From NCBI GenBank assembly GCA_950295325.1, contig OX485805.1:44294758-44354757 (forward strand): a stretch of DNA of 60,000 bases, in the 5' to 3' direction. This document shows positions 1 to 11,299 of this stretch, one piece after another; within the stretch, counting starts at the first letter, position 1, and every line of letters begins with the position of its first letter. The notes under the pieces were generated by a model, which did not search any database, was not told the DNA's origin, and saw only the letters and a program-made list of their open reading frames with translations. The position numbers were made by a program, and so were the translations under genes. The stretch is from Polytrichum commune (lineage: Eukaryota > Streptophyta > Polytrichopsida > Polytrichales > Polytrichaceae).

Positions 1-223
1 GATACGCATCCTATGAGAGCCCTGAGGTCAGGTCCCAAGCAACATAATCATTGTAAAGTGAACAGAGAGGCAGAGCAAGAATACAAAAAACCATTGTAAA
101 CTTATCTAATACTGTATGCAACAACAATCAACCCAATCAATCCTCCTGAAACCATCTTTTAATTATAGATGAAAACCTCTGATATACTGGTGATCTTTAA
201 TGAAACAGCTAGAAGAAACTAAC

Positions 224-3200
224 CTCGATATGCCTCATTGATCTCCTGGAACTTAAGGGTGGCAGCAGTTGCATCATTGTGCTTGTCAGGGTGCCATTTC
301 TGAAATGGAAATGTCATAATGAGTAATTTATCCAAAATATACCTCTGCTCCCTAGTTAAATGCAGGTAATACTACAGTTTTACTAAGATGTGGCACAGAT
401 AGCTCATTCAACACTATAATGTGGTTCTTTCATTCTTTGAAGGGAATTTACACAGGAAGATTTCTACACCTTCAAACTTCAACACCAATCCACTATATAC
501 ATATGACTAAATTCACCTCTGGCGGAAAACCTAGGTGTATGTCACTTTCCATGCAATAATTCCACTAATGGTGACCACTTAGATGCACATTGCTTCTTTA
601 TGGCGTGCTTACCATTGGAAGAATTTAAAACATTTCTACATGCCAGAAAACGTGCAAGGTCACTGAATGAAAGTTGTACCAAAGCAAAAGTGCTAATCTG
701 CTCATGCCCTTCTCATAAATGCCTACTCACATATCAGATGTCAACTTGAGCATATCAAAGTCAAAGTACCAATACAATAATTGACTTCATAGTCCCCAGT
801 TCCAAACCTACACATAATAATCCGAGTTGCTCAACATTCAACAGACTATATTGCCATCTATCTAGAATATAGGGAAAAACACCAACAAGTATTTTTTTTA
901 CAGAATATATAGGAACTGCATGGAGTACAACCCAAATATGACAGGCCGATATAGTGACAGATAGAAAATACATCGAATATCTACCAAGAAAAATGGGAGC
1001 AAGCAAATTGACTTATGCATCCTGGTATACTCATAAAATAATTGACTCAACATGAAAAATTCCCACATGCTCTAAAGACTACATGCATTCTGCTGTTCTG
1101 ATAAACTAGTAAAGCAATTTCAAACCCCTAAACACCATGACCAAGTGCCCCAAATCTAGGTATTAAGATTGAGAAAGAGCTGGTTCCAACAGCTACTAGA
1201 AAACCAAACATTAGCAGGACCACTAGCAATTCAACCCTATTTGTAAGCGTGCTCTTTTAATGAGACTATCGAATTTGCCCATGATCAAATTGACAGATTT
1301 ATTTTACATTAAGATGTATGTGACATTGGCATTTCATGTGGAGAACATGAAGAGGACAACTTAAACCCCATATCCAATGAAAATATTTTTGACAATTCAA
1401 ACCTAGATCTTGACTACAAACACTCTTCCAATGCAGTTATACAGGAGTGAAGTTACACTCTCCTAGATCTTATCTCTTAAATGAGATTACACAGGTCAAC
1501 TAATAGCTCATTCAGCAATTTTTGTGATGGGAACACCTGAAGGAGAGTAACAAGTAGAGAACATGGGGCATAGCAGATTGTGCTTGTATACTTCACCTAA
1601 TTGACTATCTTAATTTCCCAACCACAGGCTTATACAAAAGCTTACACTTGGACTTCTGTATGTGGGCCTTATGTGGTCACTATTCTCAAATGGACACCTA
1701 CATTTGGGTGGTATATACCAAAGCTTGTAGTTAAGCACAGGCAGAGAGGTCTATATGCTCAAAATATAGGCAACACTCTAGGTTCAAGACCAGTTAACAC
1801 AACTGAGAGGGCCTATGTGACTGCTATGTGGGCCTATATTAAGAGAAAGGGAATTTTCACTTTGACCTCTCATACGTTTTGCATCTCAACTCCAATTCTG
1901 GAGACTTGAACTGACAATCTTATTTCTAACTGGATGAGAAAATTCCCAATCCAATCCAACGGGCCAAAATTGTCTGTGAAATTGTGAGTGTCCACAACAG
2001 GGCCACATACCTTAGCATGGCTTTCCTGACAACAGGACTAAGCTCAATAGTAAACTAATTGTCATCACAATTTGCATTGGAATACAGATGTTCCCCAGAA
2101 GGAAGATTCTATCAAACAGAGTTTTATATTGGTGGTTATCCACTTCAAGAAAGCTACCAAAGGCTTTCCCTAATATCCCTGCCACCAAGTTTCACTTGAG
2201 CTTTGCATTTTTTACTAGAGCACATTGTCTAAGGAAACAAAAGTTTACCAGAGGCAATACAGGATGAAGTGGGTTCAAGGTTGCACAGCTCAAATCCAAT
2301 TAATTCAACTCTAAATTGCAGACACCTTGCACGACAACGATATGACTAATTTTGTCAATGTAAAATATCTTGAATCATGTAAATCCTGCCCAATGAATCC
2401 ATAAAAAATTTGCATTATGACGTTGGAACGCGTCCTAAAAGACCATCCCAAGTCAAGAAGCTCTCTATCCACACAAAACTATCGAAGGCATTCGAATATG
2501 CACTAAATTGCAACGCCCTCACAAATCTCAACAAGAATTTGACCAATTCACAGCAGGGAAAACACAAGTAGCCCCAATCAGCACAATAACCAACTCTCAA
2601 AAACAATACATCCTCCACCAATCCAGAAACTAATGAGCCGTTACAAGATGAAGTGGGTTCAGGGTTGAGCAGTTTGAATCCGATTGATTCAACTCTGATG
2701 TGTGGAGACCTTGCGGGATGATGATATAACGAATTTCACACATACAAATCATCTTGAATTGCAAAGATATTGCCCTATGAATCCATGATTTTCTTGCCCT
2801 ATGACGTTGGAAACCGTCCTAAAAGACCATCCTAAATCAAGAACCTCTGCATCAACACTAAACTATGGAAGGCAATCGAATAATCCACTGAATTGCAACG
2901 CCCTCGCAAATCTCGAAGGAAGTTTGCCCAATTTACAAGCAGAGAAAAACACAGGTCACCCCAACACGCATTATAAACCAAAGCTCGAATAAAACATATC
3001 CTCCACCGATCCCCAAACAAATCAATGGGGTACCAACCAGAGCTAGACGCAAATAGCTGGTACGTATAGATTCCTCCGTTGCGTCATACTCCACTCCAAG
3101 AATTTTGTAATAATCCTGAACATGACCCACAACACAATTCACAAAAATGGTGAGATTATATTGCAAGCCACAATACATCCAACATTCTACTCACCCAGAA

Positions 3201-3636
3201 AAAGGCGTCCTCCTCGCCTCCACGTGAAATTTCACACCCTGGAGCATTCAATCGACATAACCCAATACACTGAATTTGATTCAACAAATTCCCACAACAA
3301 ATCGCATCACCAATTCTATTCTCTACTTGAACCCGTGTTGGGTGAGGGTAACATTCAATTTTGACCTACTAATACTACAGAGGCTTGTCTCTCCGACGCA
3401 ATGAAATGTAGGAATCAGAAGCCCATACACTCCAATATCAACTCAACCTCAATTCCACGTCAAAGATCATCACTTAATTGGAGAATTGAGTCGACCTTGG
3501 TTGCGATCAAATTGCAGCAGGAATCGACACGGACACAGACACTTAGCTCAATCAAAATCGAACCGAATTGCAGAGAGTTTGAGAGAAATTTGGGTTTGGG
3601 ATGGCAAACCTGGGCTTTAGAGAAATCTTGAGCCAT
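224..3636 (-). CDS. J-domain (DnaJ/Hsp40) protein, 5' part, gene runs off left edge
   Basis: Three exons can be joined on the minus strand. Exon 1 is 3636-3610 (MAQDFSKAQ, donor CAG|GT). Exon 2 is 3115-3038 (26 codons starting DYYKILGVEYDATEES, acceptor TTCAG). Exon 3 is 299-224 (starts KWHPDKHND, acceptor TTTCAG, donor GTTAGT). All joins keep frame. Together they give J-domain helices I-III with the catalytic HPD tripeptide at 293-285, which in this family stimulates Hsp70 ATPase. Exon 3 ends in EINEAYR, so the end of the J domain and the rest of the protein lie left of base 224 and beyond the window; I could not place the next exon in 1-223. The start could instead be two codons upstream (MFMAQ) at 3642. 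A J domain only 9 residues from the start suggests a cytosolic or nuclear type III J protein; the missing C-terminus prevents assignment. The intron between exons 2 and 3 is 2.7 kb and full of repeats. Confidence 0.85.
1640..2015 (+). repeat. Dispersed repeat family R1, copy 1 (inside J-gene intron)
   Basis: Shares an ordered series of motifs with 54360-54770 and, less fully, 58370-58605: a start near GTGGGCCTTATGTGGTC, then TGTAGTTAAG, a block around AATTTTCACTTTGACC, then TTTTGCATCTCAAC, and a final stretch near GGCCACATACCTTA. No protein is recognisable. It is an old interspersed repeat of unknown class. Confidence 0.5.
2263..3020. repeat. Tandem duplication of about 378 bp inside the J-gene intron
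   Basis: Copy 1 (about 2263-2640) and copy 2 (about 2641-3020) align end to end. Both contain GATGAAGTGGGTTCA, then ATGACGTTGGAA, GTCCTAAAAGACCATCC, TTGCAACGCCCTC and ATCCTCCACC in the same order. They have diverged by substitutions and small gaps, so the duplication is old. Copy 2 stops just before the splice donor of J-gene exon 2 at 3037. Confidence 0.8.
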
Positions 3637-3642
3637 AAACAT

Positions 3643-4433
3643 AACTACAAAGCATGGCGGAACAGGAATGGCAGCGCATGCGAGAGCGGCCGGGAGGATA
3701 GAATAGGATCGATTGACCACCACCATACTCTACGATGTCGACTTCCTTCGAGTCGACATGAGTGCGGGCCCGAAAACCTAGAGCTGAGCATCGCGCAATC
3801 GTGGCCGTCCGATTGTCACTGCTTTTGTGTCCTCGACCTTTTTGCTTCCAACTTACTCCATGATATTTTGTTCCAACTTTTAACATTTCCAACCTCCACC
3901 TAAGGTATGTGGGTGTTATACGGTTCGTTTTTCATGGTTTACCAATTATGTTTCACAATGAAATTATGTCATAATAAAACGATCATGTACACAACCCCCC
4001 CTCAAGAAAAAGAAAACAAATGCTCGGAATATAATTCAATCTTTTTTTAATACATGTATTATGGGTATTTGTTCTCAGATCCACACCTTATCACACACCA
4101 CTCAAAAATACATGTCCAAATTATATGAGTAATCGAATCACACACGTATACCTTATTATTCACCTTATTATTCAATACATGTATTCCTTGTGTAAATGTT
4201 CGTTCACCCTCAGTAGTATCAATGTTGATAAGGTGATTGTATATTACTTCCATTCACACTAGTATTTCACTTGTCAATAAGTAACCAACATGGTGTGCCT
4301 ATGTGGCACCCTATCAGCATCACTATTGCCACTATTAGCGCCAATGGTAGGTTGGTTATAAGTCGTCATGTTTTGAAGATTCGTGGCACTATTGATGATG
4401 GTAACTTATCACTTTCAATCGTTGCTAGTAAAC
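3643..4433. other. 5' flank of the J gene, no gene seen
   Basis: This stretch holds the likely promoter and 5' untranslated region of the minus-strand J gene. Base composition is GC-richer up to about 3800 and AT-rich after that. A short part near 4070-4110 (GATCCACACCTTA) resembles 58265-58290. No coding signal was found. Confidence 0.4.
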
Positions 4434-4435
4434 TA

Positions 4436-4756
4436 CACTAAATAGGTAGATTAGTGTTAGATGCAATAGTTACCTAAAACACTAATTTTCAATTGATATT
4501 ACAATTAGTGTTTGAATAGGGTTTGAACAAATTATACCTTTTACGAGGTTCTCATATTCTACTTCCTTCAATTCTTCATTCCAAGATTTACAAAATATCA
4601 TCTAACACTAAATGCGCTCATGTAAATATTTAAAGTTACTACTTGGTACAAATAGTGTTAGAGTTGACATTTAGTGTTCTAACACTATAGAGACAATTTA
4701 CATTTAGCGTTTTCGTCGACTACTAGTGTTTCCAACACTAATCTACCTATTTAGTG
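4436..4756. mobile_element. 321-bp MITE with CACTAAATAGG termini and TA target duplication
   Basis: The left end begins CACTAAATAGGTAGATTAG and the right end is its exact reverse complement; 23 bp match perfectly and most of the next few. The element is flanked on both sides by TA (4434-4435 and 4757-4758). The interior is full of short AACACTA/TAGTGTT sub-repeats in both orientations and has no open frame. A TA duplication fits the Tc1/mariner group, while the CACTA end recalls CACTA elements, which make 3-bp duplications; the superfamily is therefore open. Confidence 0.85.
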
Positions 4757-5192
4757 TACCAATCTACCTCGAGGCGTTCATGGTTCAAGTTCTCAAGGGC
4801 ACTAAAATTCTTCATTTCTTCGTTTCACTGTGCTCCACTTCATCTCTTACTTGTAACAATGGATGTGAAATTCACATGGGGATTTTTTTTTTTAAATAAA
4901 CAAATGATGGGGGGTTGAAAAGTCAAGGGTTTGAGAGGTGGACCAAAAGTTGGAACTTAAAAAAAAAGTTGAAGGAAGAGGAGTTGGATCACATTCCATT
5001 TGTTGTTGACATGGTAATTGGGAGCATCAATGGTGATGGCACTTATCAAGCACAAGCATGTTCAGCACATTGCTTCAAAAAACTATGGTTGATCCATGTT
5101 GCAATGCAATCCTTGCCCACCAACGATGGGATAAATTTTCAACAAAGTTTTAGATGAGTGTCATTGTTAGACTGCCATGTGTATGAAAAATT

Positions 5193-5416
5193 TGCAAGGA
5201 TAAGTGGAATGGTTTGAACTCCAACTACAAAATTTGTCATACTATCTCAAAAACTTTGGCTCTAACACTTGTTTTTGGGAGCTCAACATCAAAGAACGTG
5301 AGAGATACCTTTTGCCACGACAATTTAACAAAGAGTATTATGAGGCTATTGAGGCATTTAAGGGAGAGTGAATTCTCACTGCTCCAATGTATGTGGGTGC
5401 AAGCATGGTAAAGTGG
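5193..5416 (+). pseudogene. Broken Myb/SANT-like (trihelix-type) DNA-binding protein fragment
   Basis: In one frame the sequence reads CKDKWNGLNSNYK from 5193. After a frameshift it continues with FGSNTCFWELNIKERERY and LLPRQFNKEYYEAIEAFKGE, then a stop codon at about 5368, and resumes with ILTAPMYVGASM. The CKDKW..L..DYK pattern followed by a tryptophan-containing helix is typical of plant Myb/SANT-like or trihelix DNA-binding domains, from memory of that family. At least one frameshift and one stop show that it is dead. The region upstream (4915-5157) may hold a decayed N-terminal part starting GFERWTK, but this is weak. Such domains occur in host genes and in PIF/Harbinger-type transposons, so either origin is possible. 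Confidence 0.6.
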
Positions 5417-6699
5417 AACAAAGAAATGCTCCCGTATACTAAAACCATCATTTTTTGGTCAAATGCATAAAAGTAGTAGCAAGATGTTGTTTGAATTGGA
5501 ATCTTTTGTCATGCCCTTTATTGTTGTGTTGAGTACTCAAATAAAGAAAATCAAGATGAGATCTTCAAAACTTGTCATTAAAATTAACGCTAAAAAAGGC
5601 TAAATATGGTATTAAACATAAATTTTATGACCTTCGATATTTTGAACTTGGAATTTTTTGTCATATTCTTTGAAATCATTACAAACTCAAGGACATCATT
5701 AGTTTTCTTTTCTTCCTAAATATACTTACACACCACTTGCAACATCTTCTAGAATATGGTTTTTTAAGTTATTTTTGTCAACATAAATTGATTCGCTTTG
5801 TAAATCAACATGTTTTCTCAAAGTTAATCATTTTTATTTTAAAATTTCCAAAGTTAGTATATACTTTTGCATCACTTTTACTTTAACCTATGTAGGGATC
5901 AAGAATTATCCCTTTATTGTGCTTGCACCCATGTCACAAAGGACAACCACCGGCAACACTAGAAGAATGAAACACGTGCATCAAACACAAATGATATGGC
6001 ATTTTCTCTCGAGTTGCAAAATCCACAAATTAAAACAACAAATTTCTTATAGATACATGTATGCAAACAAAAGCAACTATGATCTTTTTTATTGTAATCA
6101 ACTGCTCACTACATCTGCATAATGTTTTATTTTATTTTATTTCTTGGTATAAGTAATAATTAACTGCAAATGGTGCATGGGGTTTATGTATATGAATTTG
6201 AGTGACATCCATTGCTCCATGGAACGTAGGAGACCACAAAAGTGTTTGAGATCAAGCATCACTTTTGTCTACTCAAATCCTTATGGCCATCTTATTTGAA
6301 TCTTGAGAACTTCCTTCATGGAACAAACAAAGAATATGATCAATAGATTTGCCTATGGCAAACATCTCAATTCATTGGAGAAAATCAACTCCATGAGTGA
6401 GCTTAAAGAAATCACATGCAACTTGGATGGAAACAAATATTGCATATCTCCAATTTGCATTTTTGTTTGACTTCAATCGCTTGAATAATTTGCATACTGA
6501 CTCATAAATCATCATGAAGTGTTTGATCCATTTGGAATCATCATAAACCTTTGTCAAGAATTTAGAAAACCATGTTGTTGACATGGATTTCACCTATCTC
6601 CAAACTCTTTGTTGAGCAACAAATCATATACATGTGAGAGTTTATATCGATGCAAAAGTATATAACTGATCATGGTTTGAAATAGAGAATTTGAATTCA
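5417..6699. other. No gene seen
   Basis: AT-rich DNA without a supported gene. The part right of about 6370 on the minus strand may be the far 3' end of the Gypsy remnant next to it, but no motif could be named. Confidence 0.4.
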
Positions 6700-8660
6700 T
6701 TGTTGGAAATTGAGCCACGATGTTGGAATATGTCTCGCAACAAACAATATTGATTCATGTGTTGCAACAAAATTTAAGAAAATTGTGCTAGCATAACAAC
6801 CTTGAGCTGCCTCATGTTGAACAATGACAATGTGTGAATGCTCCAACAATATTCAATTGATATTTGATCAACATGTGTCAATGGAAAGAAGCACGAGGAT
6901 TAATAATGGTGATGATAAGGTTAGTAGCATTATCCTATGTTGGCAAACATCACAAGTGTTTGCATAGAATTGGCATCCTCTATTAGATGTGGCCACCAAA
7001 AAATATTTTGAACCATCTTTAAGATCTTTGATATTCCAACATGACCACTATATGGAGCATCATATCATTATTGAAGAATGTCATTCTTTGAAGACACAAC
7101 ATTAGGTACAACTATCGCCACTATAAATAATAATTAGTAACCAAATCTTATAAATTCGGTGTTATAAAACCATTTGTCTAGAGCATATCTTGCAAGGGTT
7201 TTGATTCAAATATTATAATCATTGGCAAAGTCAATATGACTCCAATTTTCTTCCACGAATGTAGTAGGAACACCCCCTTTGGTGTCTACAACTACCAAAT
7301 GGGAGCCCTAACTTGGGCAAGCTCTTGTCAAAAAGACTAGTGATACCAACTCTTGGTGTAGTGAGAATCTACTCAAGGAATTAACAACATTCACTCTCTC
7401 CATTCTATATTAGATCTATATTGATATTTTTGCTTTAGGTACTCTAACCGCCACCCTAACACCTTGATAAATCATGCTACTTTTTCAAGAAGGCTAACAT
7501 TGATGACCACAACACAATTTGAACCTTCTAAATAACAATGCATGGCATGAACAACTATCATTATAATATTTTGTAATTATTTAATTATTTTCAACGCGTG
7601 AGAGCTTGCAACTCTCAAAAGAAACAAGTCTACCTTTACGTAATAAGGTAACACCTATTGCAACCATTGAAGCATCATATATTATTTCAACTCCCTTTCC
7701 CAACATAGGAAGGGTTAGTAGAAGCATTATTAACATTATGAAATGTGTCCTCGCACTATGGACTCCAAATAAATGTGAATCTATGTATTGTGAGAGACTT
7801 AAGAGTTGCTACCATTGTAGAATAAACATAGATGAAACGTCTACAATAGTTGCAAAGCCCCAAGAATGGATGCAATTGCCCAACATCTTTGGATTGAGGT
7901 CATGTCTCCACCATTTCAATCTTTCTAGGGTCGACTTCAATTCTCCCTTTGTCATAACATGTCCCATATACAACAACTTCTCTTTAGAAAATTGACATTT
8001 TGATAAATTTGCATGCGTGCACACACACTCATGTGTATATATTTTCTCATGTGTTTCAAATGGTTTATTGGCATTCTAAGAATACGAAGATATTGTCTAG
8101 ATATACGAAGACATGTTTACCAAGATGTTATTGAAAAATGTGATTTGTAACTCCTTTGGAAAGTAGTTGTAGCCAATGCTTTGGTTAAACCAAAACTTAA
8201 GACATTGAATTGGTAATGCCCAAAATGCATTTTCAATGCAATCTTAGGAGCATATTTTATATATATATATATATGCATGTATGTATGTATGTATGTATGT
8301 ATTTGATGGTAAGCTTGCAGTAAGTCAAGTGAGCTACACATACAAGACCTAGCTAATTGATTGAATAAATCATTAATTACATGCAATGGGTGTCAATTCA
8401 TTTATTGTTTGTTTGTTAAGTGTTCAATAATCCTCCATCCTTTTTGCAAATGAACAAAATTGGGGAACAAAATTGGGGATCCTTTTTGTTCGATCCATCC
8501 TCCCTCCAAATAGTCTTTTATTTGTCTCTTGGTTTCTTCAAGCTCCAATACAACATTGTAAATAGGCCTACAAGACAATTTCCTTCCCTTCTAACGGGAT
8601 GGTATGAGCAATGTCTCGCTCGAGAGGTAATCCAAGCAGTGAAGGCTATAGTATATCCTT
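6700..8660 (-). mobile_element. Decayed Ty3/Gypsy retrotransposon polyprotein (RT, RNase H, integrase)
   Basis: Reading the minus strand from high to low coordinates gives fragments in the order of a Gypsy pol gene, with many frameshifts and stops. Reverse transcriptase: GLPLERDIAHTIPL (about 8620-8580), KRQIKDYLEGGW (about 8530), FICKKDGG (about 8440), SSLDLLQAYHQI (about 8330), FGHYQFNVLSFGLT (about 8200), LSKCQFSKEKLLYMGHV (about 7980). RNase H: YDAS (7680-7669), then VSFES, and VNSLSRF near 7385. Integrase zinc-binding part: GHVGISKILKMVQNIFWW (about 7055-7000) followed by a CxxC near 6945. Integrase core trace: RDIFQHRG near 6735. A TA/TGTA microsatellite has grown inside the RT domain at 8257-8301. 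No LTRs were identified. It cannot make a functional protein. Confidence 0.88.
8257..8301. repeat. TA and TGTA microsatellite inside the Gypsy RT
   Basis: A run of about eight TA units (8258-8274) is followed by about six TGTA units (8278-8301). It splits the reverse-transcriptase fragment between YHQI and the KIALK segment. Confidence 0.9.
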
Positions 8661-9782
8661 CAATTCTTGCAATACATGTTGCATGAAATTGCATTGTCAA
8701 GCAAGTATTGATCCAATGTGACTTTAGAATCTAGCTTTTGGTGGAGCATAGTAGACATGCCAATCCCTTATCTTACCATGTTGAGTTCGCTTGAACTCAT
8801 GCAATAATCGCAATTCGGCCAATTGTCTTTTGACATCTAGATTTGTGTGTTTTTCTACAGTTAAACATATATAGATTTGTGTTAAATGGTTCATTTTCCT
8901 TCCCTTCCATATAGGGTATGAAAATATTGCCAAATTGTTTTCAAAATAGGCTCCAATACATGGTAAGCTAATGAGCTTTTAATAGAACATTTTCTCAAAG
9001 AAGGATCAAACGCATAGTTTCATCCCTTTGAGGGTCTTTGCATACAACTCCAATAGCTCCCTAACCCACTTTTCTTAGTCTTGTCCCCATCTTCCGTGCC
9101 CCTTGCTCTCATTTTTTGTATATTTAACATTTACTTCCATTAAGGAACCCCCCGCCTTCAACAATATATCATCCACGTTTTAGGGAAAATAAAATGAACA
9201 TAAATTATCAGGAGCCTTGTTTTGTGGGTCCATGTCATGTGTATATTGTGAAATTCAAACTGTAAAGGACAAGAAGGTTTAGCAAATGAATGAATTTATT
9301 CTATTTATGTATATAATATTTTAGCTTAAATTCTCTTTCTCCAAAAGAAAAAAACTTGTCAAAGATCACAACAACAACATAATAAACATTTACTCTTGCA
9401 AAGAACTTAAATCACATATTTCTTTAGTGAAAGCAAATAAGGCAGGGATGGCTCATGTGAATTGCCATGCACTTGTAAACTACCGTAAGCTTGAACTTGC
9501 GATGAATTTGTTACATAACGATGTGCAACAACTTAACCAATTCCATGCGTTCATGTTACATTGAGAAATCCAAAAACAAGTTGATCCAAGTTTGTTGCCT
9601 TCCTCAAGAACAAATGATAAAATTTCACCTTTGTAATCTATAGACAAGAGTTATAGGCTAACACATGAGGATCTCTAATGATAGGAATTGCTAGATTGCC
9701 CACCTCCAATTCACTCTCATTGCAACTCACCCCCACCCCCCCCTTTCCCACCAGTCAGCTATGGACTAGATCTTCATCCTTC
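8661..9782. other. No gene seen; contains a dispersed repeat
   Basis: The part 8945-9060 (starting near TAGGCTCCAATACATG) matches 53400-53515 in the same orientation, so this is repetitive DNA, perhaps the non-pol part of the adjoining retroelement. A C-rich run lies at about 9730-9745. No coding signal is clear. Confidence 0.5.
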
Positions 9783-10145
9783 TCATATCAAATACTTGTC
9801 TAACCAATCAATAGTGAAATGAATGGAGGTGCGGATCGCAAAGGCGATGACACTAACGGCTGACACGAGTGCATTGTTGTCGCTAGACTTGAAGTCAACG
9901 AGATGGTGGGTTGGTGTCACCTTTTCTTTGGAAATTGCAATGCAAAGGATCTCTTTGCTGAATTTGGTATTGCAAAGGGGGCAATCTCTCCCTGAGTGTT
10001 GTATGTTTTGCCATGCATGAGAACATTGTTCACAAAACAAATGTTCACACCTTGTCTCAACGAATGTGTCGAATTGGTTGTTGCAAATGCAACATAGACA
10101 TTGGCATGCTAGGTCACGATCATTTGTTTGAGTTCCTTGGTCCAT
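9783..10145 (-). CDS. Small RING-finger (C3HC4) protein, 120 residues, single exon
   Basis: An ATG-initiated frame of 120 codons carries a complete C3HC4 RING: C-x2-C, 11 residues, C-x-H-x2-C-x2-C, 13 residues, C-x2-C. The core includes ETRCEHLFCEQCSHAW and RDCPLCNTKFSKE, so all eight zinc ligands are present. RING domains of this kind are usually E3 ubiquitin ligases that bind an E2. After the RING there is a linker and a mildly hydrophobic C-terminal stretch (about residues 94-115, VSAVSVIAFAIRTSIHF), which might be a tail anchor as in the RMA/RNF5 group, but this is inference. No neighbouring gene belongs to it; the flanks are repeats, so it may be a small gene, a retrocopy, or an exon of a larger gene. 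Survival of every zinc ligand in decayed surroundings argues for recent or present function. Confidence 0.6.
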   Translation of the reverse strand: MDQGTQTNDRDLACQCLCCICNNQFDTFVETRCEHLFCEQCSHAWQNIQHSGRDCPLCNTKFSKEILCIAISKEKVTPTHHLVDFKSSDNNALVSAVSVIAFAIRTSIHFTIDWLDKYLI

Positions 10146-11299
10146 GATTTAGAGAACTTGATAACTCAATGTTACAAAGATGAGCGTGCACTATAAGCGT
10201 CGAATCTTTGTGTGATAAGATAGATATAGAGTAGATATAAACATCGACTCTTGTTGCATGAAAATAGGTTGTATTGAATACAATCTTAGTCAAGTCCTTA
10301 CAAAGATCCTTCGAAGTGGCTTTCGATCAAAACATGTATGATGATATCGAATGAACAATACGTTTGCTTTGAAAGATTGTGTGTTCTTAGGATTGCAATA
10401 TCCTTGTATAAAAGTACGAGCTAATATGCTAAAAGTGAATTGAGTTATGATCCTTGTGCCTCATATATAAGCTAATAGATAAAAAGTTATAAAGTAAAAG
10501 AGATCCCACTGCCTATAAAATAAATGTGAAACTAAGTGCTACAAAAAGTAAACAAGGGAATCAATCACAAGCACATGATACTTTGGATATTGTTTAAATT
10601 TTGAGATACTCCGGAATTCAAGTTTCATAGAATGTATGATCAACTTGTTGAAATTATCAAGTGACCCTCTAGCTTTGAAAATAAAGAAATCGAAATGCAA
10701 CAAATAAAAAAAACTAGCAAGTTTACAAAGAAGATGAATAATATCCTTGATATTGATATTTGCACTAACTGCGTGCTTTAAATATTTTTTAAAGAGAGGG
10801 GGAAATTGGGATTAGATACCATGTAAGGACCACATGTTCTTGTTGGACTAAACTCCCGAAAAACTTCAAAGTAACAATATACAACATGTGGGATTTTCAC
10901 CCATAAACAAAAAAAAAAACAAAAAATGGGTACAAATAGTCACAATAGTGCTCCACCCTATTATTATCTTGCACAGGTGGGCTACCTCCAATTAGTTGTC
11001 CTACCAAGGCCAAACTTTTGGCTCATTATAGAGACCAATTTAGACCAATGTTTACTTAACTTACGATTGGACTCCACTTGAAGAGCAGGTTACTAAACAC
11101 CATAGAATCACAACCCATATGTGGCCAGTTCCGGTTGGTTGTCAAATTTTGGCCCATTTTAGAGACCACCCTAGGTCTCTTCTCTCATTGGGGATGGGTA
11201 GAGTTGTATAACTATATCTCACTGAAGGTGGTGAAGGTAAGGCATGTGCCATACTACAAACTTGAAAAAACCAACTACTCATCAATTACCTAATAAGCC
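10146..11299. other. No gene seen; 5' flank of the RING frame
   Basis: AT-rich sequence with no supported gene or recognisable repeat. The first few hundred bases would hold the promoter of the RING frame, if it is expressed. Confidence 0.35.

Noticed and set aside
1-223. Possible next exon of the J gene
   Set aside because: The AG acceptors in phase lead at once to a stop codon or to residues that do not continue a J domain, so no exon is claimed.
7606-7995. 129-codon plus-strand frame
   Set aside because: It is antisense to the reverse transcriptase and RNase H part of the Gypsy relic.
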